Source: Ligustrum vulgare (lineage: Eukaryota; Streptophyta; Magnoliopsida; Lamiales; Oleaceae). Taken from it: a stretch of 64,000 nucleotides of DNA. The stretch lies in NCBI GenBank assembly GCA_963555705.1, contig OY743189.1:6899501-6963500 (forward strand), written 5' to 3'. Made by a program: the position numbers and the translations under genes. The notes under the pieces are model-generated. The model was not told where the DNA came from and ran no database searches. It saw only the letters and a program-made list of their open reading frames with translations. Numbering within the stretch: position 1 is the stretch's first letter; each line of letters opens with the position of its first letter. Shown here piece after piece: positions 20,602 to 31,695 of the stretch.

Positions 20602-21297
20602 AAGAACCTGCTCGAGTAAGACCTCCAGTTAAAGCATATGTGCCTCCCATTCCATATCCACAAAGATTCGAGAAGCAACAAATGGAACAGGAGTTTGGTA
20701 AATTTTTGGACATTTTCAAGAAATTGTATATAAACATCCCATTTGCAGAGGCCTTAGCTCAAAAGCCCCTATATTTGAAGTTCATGAAGGAAATGCTATC
20801 AAACAAGAGGAAATTGGTTGATTTTGAGACAGTAGCACTGAGTGAGGAGTGCATCGCCATTCTTCAAAATAAGTTACCATAGAAATTAAAAGATCTAGGG
20901 AGTTTCTCTATCCCTTGTACAATTGGAAATTTCAGCTTTGATAATGTTTTATGTGATCTTGGGACAGTGTTAATTTAATGCCTTTATCTGTGTACAGGAA
21001 ACTTGGTTTGGGGGAGCCTAAACCAACGAATATCACTTTGAAGCGGCGAACAGGTCAATCCAATACCTATATGGGATAGTTGAGAATGTTATAGTGAAAG
21101 TAGACAATTTTTTCTTCCCAGCCGACTTTGTGATATTGGACATGGAGGAACAAAATCAGATGTCCCTCATCTTTGGAAGGCCTTTCGTAGCTACTAGAAG
21201 AGCCCTAATTGACATTAAAAAGGGAAAAATCATTTTTAGGGTCGAAAATGAACAAGTCATTTTCAGCATCAAGCCAAGGCAAGATCTTGAAGTTTGA
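20602..21297 (+). pseudogene. Athila-like protease region
   Basis: The first piece (20640-20882) reads PPIPYPQRFEKQQMEQEFGK, then NIPFAEALAQKPLYLKFMKE and ETVALSEECIAILQNKLP, the conserved linker before the Athila protease. A TAG follows. The next frame has [16 protein letters not shown] and VLCDLG, where the active site DLGAS is damaged. 21094-21297 reads VDNFFFPADFVILDMEEQ, then IFGRPFVATRRALIDIKKG, the protease C-terminal half. Stops and frameshifts inactivate it. RT should follow but does not. Confidence 0.85.
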
Positions 21298-22892
21298 AAT
21301 GAAAGTTGTTTCAAAGTGGAGGAAGTTGTCTAGAAACCAGTAGGAAAGTTGAAGCATGGGATTAAGTTAGAGGAGGCTCCAATCACAAATCATGAGTTCA
21401 TAGAGATTAAGAAAGATGGAAATAACTTGAAGAAGGAGGAAAAGCCTAATTTTCCTCAATAAATAGTGGAAAAGGAGTCCTTGGACTTCAAGAAAGTTTG
21501 GAAACAGATTGAGAAGTGCAAGGCGGGTAATTGCAAGTTGTGCAGGGGTTCAAGAGGATCATTCATGCCACAATGATGAAGAAGTGCAATACGTCAGGCT
21601 TTAGAATTAAAACGAAGCGCTTGTTGAGAGGCAACCCAACCTTTCTTCCCTTTTATTTATTATTCTTTAAGTATTTATTTATTTACTCATTTTAGGCTTT
21701 ACTTCGTCATCCCAAACTCACACATACACTAGTTGAAGGCATGAAGATTATGTTTGGTGGATCGTAACATAGATCATGAAGTGATTAGGGGATTAAAAAC
21801 GAAGTAGAAACTCAAAAGAAGAATTTTTTTTTAACTTCTACAAGAACTACTGCGCAATTGCATAGTAGTAATATTTCGCGATCGCGCGAATTATTTTTCA
21901 TTAAATTTTTGCTGCAGAATTCCACCACGCGATCACATGGATGTACTTGGACCATTAGCGACAGTTTAAATGCTTTTCTTCCTTCGTTCACTTTTTAAAC
22001 TTCCCAAACTCGTTTTCTCTCCCCAATTCATTTCAAATATGACCTATCGTCATTTGTGCATATCATCAACATGTTGTTGCATAAATCTCATTGCTATTAT
22101 CACTTCAAATTCAAACTAAAGGTATGCAATTCTTTACTTAAATAAACGTTTACTCAAAATTTTGAGATTTTTCTTTAAATTTATGAGATGCAAATTGTTG
22201 AGTTGTGAAGAATTGGCTTAGGTCCGTTGATGGAGATTTTGGTTTGTGCTTTAATAGGTAAAAATTTTGGGTTCATCCATGTACCCAAATTTTGGCGTAT
22301 TCTTGAAGTTTCACAATGCGTACAAAGTGCTTGGTGATATGCCACAATCAGACTTTTTTTCTTCGAGAAATTCTTCCAAACATTTATCTTCATGACATAT
22401 TTATCAGTGAATGTGTATGTTTAGTTCATGATTTAGTTCACTACATCACATAAAAATCATGAAAACCATCATCGCATCTTGGCAGCCCCATTGCAAGGCC
22501 ACTGCAGGCTATTACACTAGTAAAACAGCTCACGTCACCTAATTTTCCACATTGTTCCATGACTCTATTGAACTCGAAATGACTTGAATTTTTAATATGT
22601 TGTAGATCATATTGTGAAATTTAACATATCAAAAGATGGCTTGGGAAAACTTGTGTTTTTCTAGTAGATGTTGGGGCATGAACATGTGTGGTTGACCATC
22701 TTAGAAAAATTCAAGGTTTTTTCCTTATCTTTAGTTTGGGGGTATTGGTTTGGTCTTACATTGTTTCTAATTGGTCTTTATGACTTCTAATTATATTTAT
22801 CCTTTGTTTGCTAGGAACACACCAATCAAAACACCTCGAACCAAGTCGGGTAAAGTAAGAATAGGGTCAAAATGGAAGCTTCAAAGCAACAA
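21298..22892 (+). other. Athila post-pol remnant and untranslated sequence
   Basis: After the protease there is degraded coding sequence and TTGTTGAGAGGCAACCCAACC (21623-21643), the short motif found after pol in Athila elements. RT, RNase H and integrase were therefore lost by deletion. A CG-rich patch with CGCGATCGCGCGAATT lies at about 21880. 22520-22760 repeats the 17200-17420 segment, including a polypurine-like AGTTTGGGGGTATTGG. The sequence after it may belong to another Athila LTR. No intact gene. Confidence 0.55.
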
Positions 22893-23229
22893 AGCTATAA
22901 ATTTTAAATTGATAATTATTATCATCTATACATTGAATTATTTTGTAGTAGACAAACTTCGACGCCATCTCGATCAATGTGTCAATTAAAAAAATTATAA
23001 ATTGTTTACGTGCAATTCTATGTCTAATTGTTTATTTTATTTGTTACTTGTCAATTTGTATTTTTAATTGAGTAGTAAGTTGCCTAAATTGCATTAAATC
23101 GAAATTGGGAAAAGGTTTAGTGGCAATTTGAGATTTTATTGAGGGTTGTGGACTTAAATTTCTAAATTATGAGAGTTGCGGGATTGCGTTGCAAATTTCC
23201 AAAAGTTTATACTTAATCCTAACCTAATC

Positions 23230-23273
<44 letters not shown>

Positions 23274-25304
23274 CAACACCATTCTCCCCTCCCCCCCCGC
23301 CTCTCAACTCTCTCGGCTTCTCCCTCTCGGAAACTTCAACCGCCACCCACCACACCACTGGTCACCACCTTGGTAAGGCCATAACCCTTTCTCATGCTCA
23401 ATCACATACACAATCACGCAGTCACGAGTTTGGACGTACATGCACAGTGGTTCAAACGCACACACACTCGCACCCACTGAATTCACACACAAATGTATGT
23501 ATAGATGTGCGTATATGCCCGTGCTTAAGTTCATTTTCTGATTTTGAAATTTCATAGATTTAATTTCTTTAGGTGAGATTTTTCGTTTAATTTGAAATTA
23601 TAACTGTAATTTTTATTGTGAGGTCGTTCACAGTAACTTTTCAAATGTTGAAAAAAGTTTTAGTTTGTTAATTGATATTTTTAGTTTAGTATTGAGATTA
23701 TAGCTGAGATCTTAGGATCTGGGAAAAGTCTACAAATGTACGAATTAATTTTAAGAACTATGAGTATAGGGATTCATGTTACTTTTGGTTGATCTCGAGT
23801 TTCACTTTGATTTGTGGTCTAAATCTTTATAGTTTCAGATTTTCAAATGTTATTGCTTTTAATTGAAATGTTTGTGAAATTTTAAGTTGGGTTAGAATTT
23901 TCCAATTTTGACTTCGGTTAAAGATTTATTAGTGTTATAACAATAGTAGATATGTTTTTGAAATAAAGGTTATATGCTATTAATGAAAAGAGATAAATTA
24001 GTATTTTTGGGCAAATTGACGTCACAGACATCCGAGACTTCCACTTACGAATTCAGATAACGGTAAATCCTAAGGAAGTCAGGTAAGTAAACTCCCCCAT
24101 TTTCATCAAAGTTGAATTTTAATGTGGAATTAATGTGCTTAATTGACATTCGTCTTAATTACCTAATTTTGATACTTTTAGTTTACGATATTCAAGTGCA
24201 TATGTGTTTTTTTAAGGAAATGTTCAAGCATGCATGTTATCATGTACTCATTGTATCATCAAGCATGCATTGGCATCAAGATTTGAAAGTCAAATATTTT
24301 CAAATGAAAATTGTGGAAATGTGAAAGTTTCTCAATATGTATCCCATGCTTTAAGAGAGATAATGGTTGTACTTCTATGCCATAAAAGAAGTGAGTGGAG
24401 AATAGGGCGTGGGGGACCGGCGTACCCAAATTAAGTCGTTTTGCGACGGAATGTTCAACCGCTTTGCGGTGGACTGTTAAACCGTTTTACAGTGGGAAAG
24501 TGAATGTTAAACCAATTTTGCGGTGCTAATGTGAATGTTAACTTGATTCCAAATAAGAATTTTCAACTGCTCTCCGATTGACTAGAAGATACACCAAGTG
24601 AGCTCACGATGGAAATGAAGTAAAAGTTTTAAAATGTTTAAGTGAAAGTTTAAAAGTTTTGAAAAATTAAAGTAATTGGGGATTCATATTTTAAAGTTTA
24701 AAGCATGTCATGTCATGTCATGTCATGAGCATGCATCATGTGTATAAAGTTTACTTACTGAGTTTTAGCTCACCCCAATCCATTCCCAACATTTCAGATG
24801 ATGAAAGCTAGATAATCTGAGGATAGAGCATTTGGTGGCAGATTTGCACAGTACCATGATTACTCATTTTTAAATAAAGTTTGAATTGTGATTTACATAA
24901 ATGTTTTAGTTATTTTTTATTGGTTCATTCTTTTAAATTCTTTATTGGATTTAGTTTTGATAAGTCATTTATCTCTTTAGTTGTTTATTAATCCTCTATT
25001 TAGTTAAATGGAACTCATGGTTTAAATTTATTTATGTTAAGGAGTTTGTGATTGATTTTGAATTATGGTAGAATGTTGGATGTTGATTGGGTTGTGTTTG
25101 ATGATTTAAATTATTATGTTGGTTATGAGGTCCCTCTATAGGTTGGTTAATTCCAATTTATAGAGGAGACTCTCCCGAAATTTATGTAGAATTTTATAAA
25201 TAAAAAATGATGAAAATCGTAGTGTTTGAAATGTTTTATTTCTGCATTTAAAGTGAAAGGAAGTAACACGCCTAGGTTTAAGATTTTAAACTTGAGGTGT
25301 TACA
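22893..25304 (+). repeat. 5' LTR of the nested Tekay/Del element (start truncated)
   Basis: It aligns with 29190-31584 over its length: TTAAATTGATAATTATTATC, the CT microsatellite, ACACACTCGCACCCACTGAATTC, the GGGCGTGGGGGACCGGCGTACCC block and (TCATG)n near 24705 all appear in both. It ends CTTGAGGTGTTACA at 25304. Confidence 0.9.
23232..23271. repeat. (CT)n microsatellite in the 5' LTR
   Basis: A pure CT run of about 40 bp. The matching place in the 3' LTR (29521-29600) has CT repeats followed by CCCT repeats, so the locus expanded differently in the two LTRs. Confidence 0.95.
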
Positions 25305-25309
25305 TTTTG

Positions 25310-25321
25310 TGGTATCAAAGC
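25310..25321 (+). other. Primer binding site of the nested Tekay/Del element
   Basis: TGGTATCAAAGC, one mismatch from the Met-tRNA complement, five bases after the LTR end. Confidence 0.8.
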
Positions 25322-25639
25322 TAAGAGTTTTAAAAGCAATTATGTAGACTTTAAAAACTTATTTGAAAGAGGGTCTGGTATTGAGTTACGCCTCAAGTCC
25401 ATCTTCCTAAATCAGTTGGTAAGGTTAAATTTCTGTTTAAATTATTGACTGCTATTTAATGTTTCGAGTATTGTAAATTCCTGCTTGTTAATATGTAATG
25501 TTGTAAGCGAAAAGTTAAGAATGTTGTTAGTATTTATGACAAGGATATCTTGTTTAAGTTAATGAGAAAGTGGTAAGGTAATGATTTTTATAAATTGGGT
25601 ATTGTTCACAAGTTCCTTATGTGAAAGATATGAAGTGAA

Positions 25640-26110
25640 TGTAAATAGTACTTTGAGTCACGGAGACTACACAAGCACGAGTGTATATAATGTCCAAATA
25701 GGAAGGTGAGAAGACATCGAACTTAGTGTTAGGCACTTATCATGTTTGATTTTGGGACTACCACTACCCACTAATTTGGTAGTCTCACATTCACAGAAAA
25801 ATTGATTTATCCATCTTCATCACTGGAGACCAAGTTTTGATTGTCAACACAGTTCGGAGAACTGTTGAACTCAAGTTATACGTTAAAAGATTTCTTGATT
25901 GTGGTGAATGGGAAGGAGTGGACGACAGATCTCTTAACCCTGGATATCCACAACCTTGGTGTCATACTAGGAGATGAATATTTATTATGTATAAGGCTTC
26001 AAACGACGGTCACGATAAGGTGGTATTCATAGCTCCAAACGAAACCTTTTTTTGCTTTGTTGATGTTAAGGTGAGACTTCCCATTCCGATAGTCTCGGCG
26101 ATGATGCTCG
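25640..26110 (+). pseudogene. Tekay/Del protease remnant
   Basis: The frame at 25841-26032 reads LKDFLIVVNGKEWTTDLLTL then DIHNLGVILGDEYL, the C-terminal half of the Tekay protease (normally ..DFDVILGMDWL). Just upstream, residues resembling SVFDFGTT are visible only with frameshifts. gag, which should lie between the primer site and here, is absent; 25322-25640 holds no recognisable domain. Confidence 0.65.
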
Positions 26111-26119
26111 TCAATTGAT

Positions 26120-26935
26120 GAATAAGAGTTGTTAGGCCTACTTGATTGTAATAATTGAAGTGTCTAAGGTGAATACTTCTCTCGAACAAATTTCAATTAT
26201 TCGAGAATAACTAAATATGTTTCCAGACGATCTTTGTGATCTACCGCATGAAAGAGAGGTTGAATTCATCATCAATTTAGTGCCTTGGTCAGCTCTAGTA
26301 TCCAAGGCATCGTATCGGATGACTCTTGCAGAACTTAAAGAGCTCGAGGAGCAGCTATAAGATCCCATGGACAAAGGTTTTTTCGACTTAGATTTTTTCC
26401 ATGGGGTGCTCATGTGCTATACATGAAGAAGAAAGATGGTTTTATGAGAATTTGCATAAACTGTAGAGAATTGAACAAGGTGGCAATAAAGAATAAATAT
26501 CCATTGCCAAGAATTAAGGATCTATTTGATCAGTTTCAAGGTGCTGGGTATTTTTCTAAGATCGATCTGCAATCAGGTTACCGTCATTTGAGTATCAAAG
26601 AAGAGGACATTCCAAAGACAACTTTCCGTACTAGATGTGGACATTATGAGTTCTTGGTGATGCCATTGGGGTTAACAAATGCACTTGTGGAATTTATGGA
26701 CTTAATGCATCAAATCTTAGAATACCTGGATCAATTTGTCATAGACTTCATTGATGACATATTGATCTATTCAAGGTTTGAGGAAGAACATGAAAGACAT
26801 TTGACATTCGTGCTTCAGAAGCTTAGAGAAGAGATATTATTTGTTAAGTTTAAGAAGTGTGAGTTGTGGCTGGACAGTGTCATTCTTGGGACATATTTTA
26901 TTATGGAAAGGCAATGAGGTTGACTCAAGTAAATG
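26120..26935 (+). pseudogene. Tekay/Del reverse transcriptase
   Basis: The clearest piece is 26414-26917: [80 protein letters not shown], and the catalytic [10 protein letters not shown] (in place of F/YVDD). It then runs into KFKKCELW before a stop. Upstream (26120-26413) the RT entry sequence, LPWSALVSKASYRM-like, needs another frame. RT would copy element RNA into cDNA. The motif residues are intact in this piece, but the polyprotein is split by stops and frameshifts. Confidence 0.88.
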
Positions 26936-27540
26936 TGAGGCAATTCAAAACTGGCTTACGCACTCTAATGTTGAGGAAGTTCACAACTTCCTTGGACTAG
27001 ATGGTTACGATTGAAGATTTATGGATGAATTTTTCAAGATTGCCTCACCTTTGACTAAGTTGACCAGAAATGATACAAAATTTCAGTGGAGCTCAGATTG
27101 TGAATAGAGTTTTAGGAGTTAAAGACAGTTGACAATTGCACCCATTTTAACCATTCCTCAAGGTAATGAAGGGTTGGTCATTTACATTGATGCTTTATTA
27201 AAAGGTCTCAGTTGTGTTCTTATACAACATGGCAAAGTAATTACCTACACTTCAAGGCAACTGAAGGAGTATGAGAAGAATTATTCACCTCATGATCTCG
27301 AGTTGGCAGCTATTGTATTTGCATTAAAGATATAAAGACACTATCTTTACGGGGTTAGATGTGAGATTTACACTTATCATAAAAGCCTCAAATACTTCTT
27401 CTCTCAGAAAGAATTGAACATGAGGCAACGCAGATGGTTGGAACTTGTCAAGGATTATGATTGTACTATTAATTATCAACTTGGGAAGGCATAATGTGGT
27501 ATCTGATTCACTTAGCAGAAAAAGTCATGGAACAATAGCT
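26936..27540 (+). pseudogene. Tekay/Del RNase H
   Basis: 27129-27335 reads [20 protein letters not shown] then [20 protein letters not shown] and [13 protein letters not shown], followed by a stop. This corresponds to the Gypsy RNase H domain with the first catalytic Asp in YIDAL (usually YSDAS). The last part, [17 protein letters not shown] at about 27480-27530, is the normal NVVADALSRK motif. Two frame changes lie between the pieces. Confidence 0.82.
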
Positions 27541-28720
27541 GCCTTACATATTGTTCAAAAACAATTGTTGATTGATATCCAAATGTTAGAGTTGGAGATC
27601 GTCCCAAAAGGTAAGTCAGGTTATCTCGCCAACATAACTTTGGAACCGACATTGCTCGAGAAAATCATAGCCTTACAGTCTGAAGATCCTCGAATATTGA
27701 AAGTTCGTACTGAGGTTACTGAAGGAAAGTGCATTGATTTTATTATCATTATGGATGGTATTCTTCGGCATGGTAGTAGATTGGTGGTCCCTACAATAAG
27801 GAGTTGAAGCAAGAAATTATGAAAGAAGCTCATAACACTCCTTACTCAATTCACCCTGGAAGTATTAAGATGGGTCGAGATTTAGGAAAACATTTCTGGT
27901 AGATTGGTATAAGTGGAACGTGGTATATTATGTTCAGCATTATCTCACTTGTCAATAAGTTAACGCCAAACATCAATGACTTTTTGGCCTATTACAGCAT
28001 CTTATGATTCCCCAGTGGAAGTGGGAACGAATAGGCATGGATTTTGTTATTGGCTTACCTAGGACGAAAATTGGTTATAATTCTATCTAGGTGATTGTTG
28101 ATCGTCTTACCAAGCCAACACACTTTCTGCAGGTAAAGACTACTTATAATATGGAGAAGTATGAGGAGTTATATGTGACAAAAATTATCAAACTTCATGG
28201 AATTCCCTTATCTATTATGTCTGACCACGACCAAAAAAAAATTACTTCATCATTTTTGGAAAAGTCTACATAAGGCCATGGGTACTCAATTGAGATTCAA
28301 CAAGGCCTTTCATCCATAGATAGATGGACATCAGCGAGAACGATACAAACTTTGGAAGACATGTTAAGAGCTTGTATTATTGATTTTTCAGGTACTAGGG
28401 ACGCATTCCTCCCATTGGTTGAGTTCTCCTATAACAATAGCTATAAAGTTTCTATCTACATGGCTCTATATGGAAGGATGTGTAGATCGCTAGTTCATTG
28501 GGATGAAGCAGGAGAAAAGAAATTATTGGGTCTAGAAATAGTACAAGAGCACAACAGAAGTTGTTGAAAAGATTCGTCAATGGATGAGAAACGTGCAGAA
28601 TAGACAGAAAAGCTATGCTGACAAAAGAAGGAAACCATTCGAATTCGCTGCAGAAGATATGATCTTTTTGAAGGTAGCTCCTCTGAAAAAAGTTATGAGA
28701 TTCAGGAAGAAAGGAAATTT
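27541..28720 (+). pseudogene. Tekay/Del integrase
   Basis: The zinc-binding start is visible as AHNTPYSIHPGSIKMGRDL (about 27825-27885), then frameshifted. The core shows [16 protein letters not shown] (first catalytic Asp), a stop, IVDRLTKPTHFLQVKTT (28091 on) and KLHGIPLSIMSDHDQKKITS (second Asp). The third acidic residue region (..TIQTLEDMLRACIID) is out of frame relative to the core. EFSYNNSYKVSIYMALYGR marks the integrase end. Inactive. Confidence 0.82.
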
Positions 28721-29074
28721 GTGACCACGTTTATTGGCCGCTTTAAGATACTCGAAAGGGTGGGTGACTTAGCTTATCAGGTTGCATTGCCACTAGCATT
28801 ATCGGGGGTACATAACTTGTTTCATGTCTCAATGTTGAGGAAGTATATTTCAGATCACTCTCATATTCTCAGCTATGAATCATTGGATCTATGTGAGGAT
28901 CTAACTTATGAGGAATCACTTGTGAGAATCCTAATGAAAGCAGACAAGGAACTTAGGAGAAAGAAGATAACACTAGTTAAAGTTCTTTGGAGGAATCACA
29001 GAGTAGAAGACGCTACTTGGGAACGCGAGGACGAAATGCATGTCAAGTATCCACATCTTTTTGGTAAGTTTTAA
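28721..29074 (+). pseudogene. Tekay/Del integrase tail and chromodomain-like end
   Basis: A 117-codon open frame: FIGRFKILERVGDLAYQVAL, VHNLFHVSMLRKYISDHSHI, then VKVLWRNHRVEDATWEREDE and HVKYPHLFGKF. These are the GPF/FHVS motif and the chromodomain-like terminus typical of Tekay/Del, thought to steer insertion to heterochromatin. It is followed by TTTCGAGGACGAAATTTC. This piece is intact in itself, but the upstream pol is broken. Confidence 0.88.
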
Positions 29075-29097
29075 TTTCGAGGACGAAATTTCTTTTT

Positions 29098-29109
29098 AGG
29101 GGTAAGGAA
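29098..29109 (+). other. Polypurine tract of the nested Tekay/Del element
   Basis: AGGGGTAAGGAA directly before the LTR start TGTAATATTG at 29111. Confidence 0.75.
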
Positions 29110-29110
29110 T

Positions 29111-29518
29111 TGTAATATTGCTTTTCATTTTATTTACATCTTTAAATTTCACGTAATATTTATGTTAACGCTATTATAAATTTAAAATTGATAATTATTA
29201 TCATCTATAAATTGAATTATTTTGCAGTGGAAGGACTTAGATGCCGTCTCGATGAATGTACAAATTAAAAAAATTATAAATGTTTACGTGCAATTCGATG
29301 TCTAATTGTTTATTTTATTTATTACTTGTCAATTTCTATTTTTAATTGAGTAGTCAGTTTCCTAACTTGCATTAAATTGAAATTGGGAAAAGGTTTAGTG
29401 GCAATTTGAAATTTTATTGAGGGTTGTGGACTTAAATTTCTAAATTATGAGAGTTGGGGGATTGGATTACAAATTTCCAAAAGTTTATACTTAATCCTAA
29501 CCTAATCACCTCACACCC

Positions 29519-29563
<45 letters not shown>

Positions 29564-31584
29564 CCTCCCTCCCTCCCTCCCTCCCTCTCTCTCTCTCGGC
29601 TTCCCCCTCTTGGCGACTTCGACCGCCACCCACCGGTCACCACCTTGTAAGGCCATACACCTCCCTCATGCTCTATCACACACACAATCACGCAGTCACG
29701 AGTTCAGACGCACGCGCACAGTGGTTCAGATGCACACACACTCGCACCCACTGAATTCACACACAAATGTATGTATAGATGTATATATATGTGTATATGC
29801 CAGTGCTAAAGTTCATTACTAATTTTTAGATTTTGAAATTTTATAGATTTAATTTGTTTAGGTGAGATTTTTAGTTTAATTTGAAATTATAACTGTAATT
29901 TTTATTGTGAGGTCGTTCACAGTAAGTTTTCAGATGTTGAAAAATATTTTAGTTTGTTAACTGATATTTTTAGTTTAGTATTAAGATTATAGCTGAAATT
30001 TTAGGACCTAGGAAAAGTCTTTAAATGTACATATTAATTTTAAGAACTATGAGTATAGGAATTCATGTTACTTTTGGTTGATCTCGAGTTTCACTTAGAT
30101 TTGTGATCTAAATCTTTATAATTTCAGATTTTCAAATGTTATTGCTTTTAACTGAAATGTTTGTGAAATTTTAAGTTGGTCTAGAATTTTCCAATTTTGA
30201 CCTCGGTTAAAGATTTATTAGTGTTATAAAAATAGTAGATATGTAATTTTGAAATAACGGTTATATGCTATTAATGAAAAGTGATAAATTAGTATTTTTG
30301 GGCAAATTGACGTCACAGGCATCGGTGACTTCCCCTTACCAATTCAGATAACGGTAAATCCTAAGGAAGTCAGGTAAGTAAACTTCCCCCATTTTCATCA
30401 AAGTTGAATTTTTTATATGGAATTAATGTGCTTAATTGACATTCATCTAATTACCTAATTTTGATACTTTTAGTTTACGATATTCAAGTGCATATTTTTT
30501 TTTAAGGAAATGTTCATGCATGCATGGTATCATGTACTCATTGCATCATCAAGCATGCATTGGTATCAAAATTTGAAAGTCAAATGTTTTCAAATGAAAA
30601 TTGTGGAAATGTGAAAGTTTTCTCAAAACATTTGTATCCCATGTTTTAAGAGAGATAATGGGTGTACTTCTATGCCATAAAAGAAGTGAGTGGAGAATAG
30701 GGCGTGGGGGACCGGCGTACCCAAATTAAGTCATTTTGCGACGGAATGTTCAACGGATTTGCAGTGGATTGTTAAACCAATTTGCAGTGGGAATGTGAAT
30801 GTTAACATGGTTCCAAATAAGAATTGCCCACTGCTCTCCGATTGACAAGAAGATACACCAAGTAAGCTCACACGATGGAAATGAAGTAAAAGTTTTGAAA
30901 TGTTTAAGTGTAAGTTTGAAAGTTTTGAAAAGTTAAAAGTAATTGGGATTACATATTTCAAAGTTTAAAGCATCTCATGTCATGTTATGTCATGTCATGT
31001 CATGAGCATGTATCACGTGCATAAAGTTTACTTACTGAGTTTTAGTTCACCGCAATCCCTCCCCAACATTTCACGTGATGAAAGCTAGATGATTTGAGGA
31101 TAGAGCATTCGGTGTCAGATTCTCGTAGTACCACGATTACTCATTATTAAATAAAGTTTGAATTGGGATTTATATAAATGTTTTAGTTATTTTTTATTAG
31201 TTCATTTTCTTAAAAAAAAAAATTGGATTTAGTTTTTATAAGTCATTTATCTATTTAGTAGTTTATTAATCCTCCATTTAGTTAAATAGAACTCATGATT
31301 TAAATTTAATTATGTTGAGGAGTTTGTGATTGATTTTGAATTATGGTTGAATGTTGGATGTTGAATGTGTTGTGTTTGAGGATTTAAATTATTATGTTGG
31401 TTATGAGATCTCTATACAGGTTGCTTAAGTCCAATTTATAGAGGAGACTCTGCTGAAATTTTTGTAGAATTTTATAAATTAAAAAAAATGATGAAAATCA
31501 TAGTGTTTGAAATCTTTTAGTTCCGCATTTAAAGTGAAAAGAAGTTAACATGCCTAGGTTTAAGATTTGAACTTGAGGTGTTAC
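29111..31584 (+). repeat. 3' LTR of the nested Tekay/Del element (complete)
   Basis: It starts TGTAATATTGC after the polypurine tract and ends GAGGTGTTAC at about 31584. It matches 22893-25304 closely, with small indels and substitutions spread throughout, so the insertion is not recent. It contains the CT/CCCT microsatellite 29521-29600 and (TCATG)n near 30977-31005. Confidence 0.9.
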
Positions 31585-31695
31585 TCATATGGTATACATG
31601 TTGAGAAAACAAAAATATTTGCTTCATGTGTTATTTTAATTTGTTAGTATTGTTTACATTGTTCGAGGATGAACAATAGTTCTAGTTGGGGTATT
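31585..31695 (+). other. 3' end of Athila-like element A internal region
   Basis: GTTCGAGGATGAACAATAG followed by TTCTAGTTGGGGTAT, a likely polypurine tract, directly before the right LTR start TGATAAGTG. Confidence 0.7.

Larger units (their letters stand above)
22893..31584 (+). mobile_element. Degraded Tekay/Del-type Gypsy element nested in element A
   Basis: Two long LTR copies flank a short internal domain with primer site, protease, RT, RNase H, integrase and chromodomain remnants in the usual order. gag is missing. The 5' LTR lacks about the first 70 bp relative to the 3' LTR, so the left flank is truncated and no target duplication can be read. Confidence 0.85.

Noticed and set aside
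24705..24730. Telomere-like short repeat (TCATG)n
   Set aside because: The unit is not TTTAGGG and it is present in both Tekay LTRs, so it is an LTR microsatellite.
29432..29822. Ser-Leu and Arg-Glu repeat ORFs
   Set aside because: Translations of the CT/CCCT microsatellite in the Tekay LTR.
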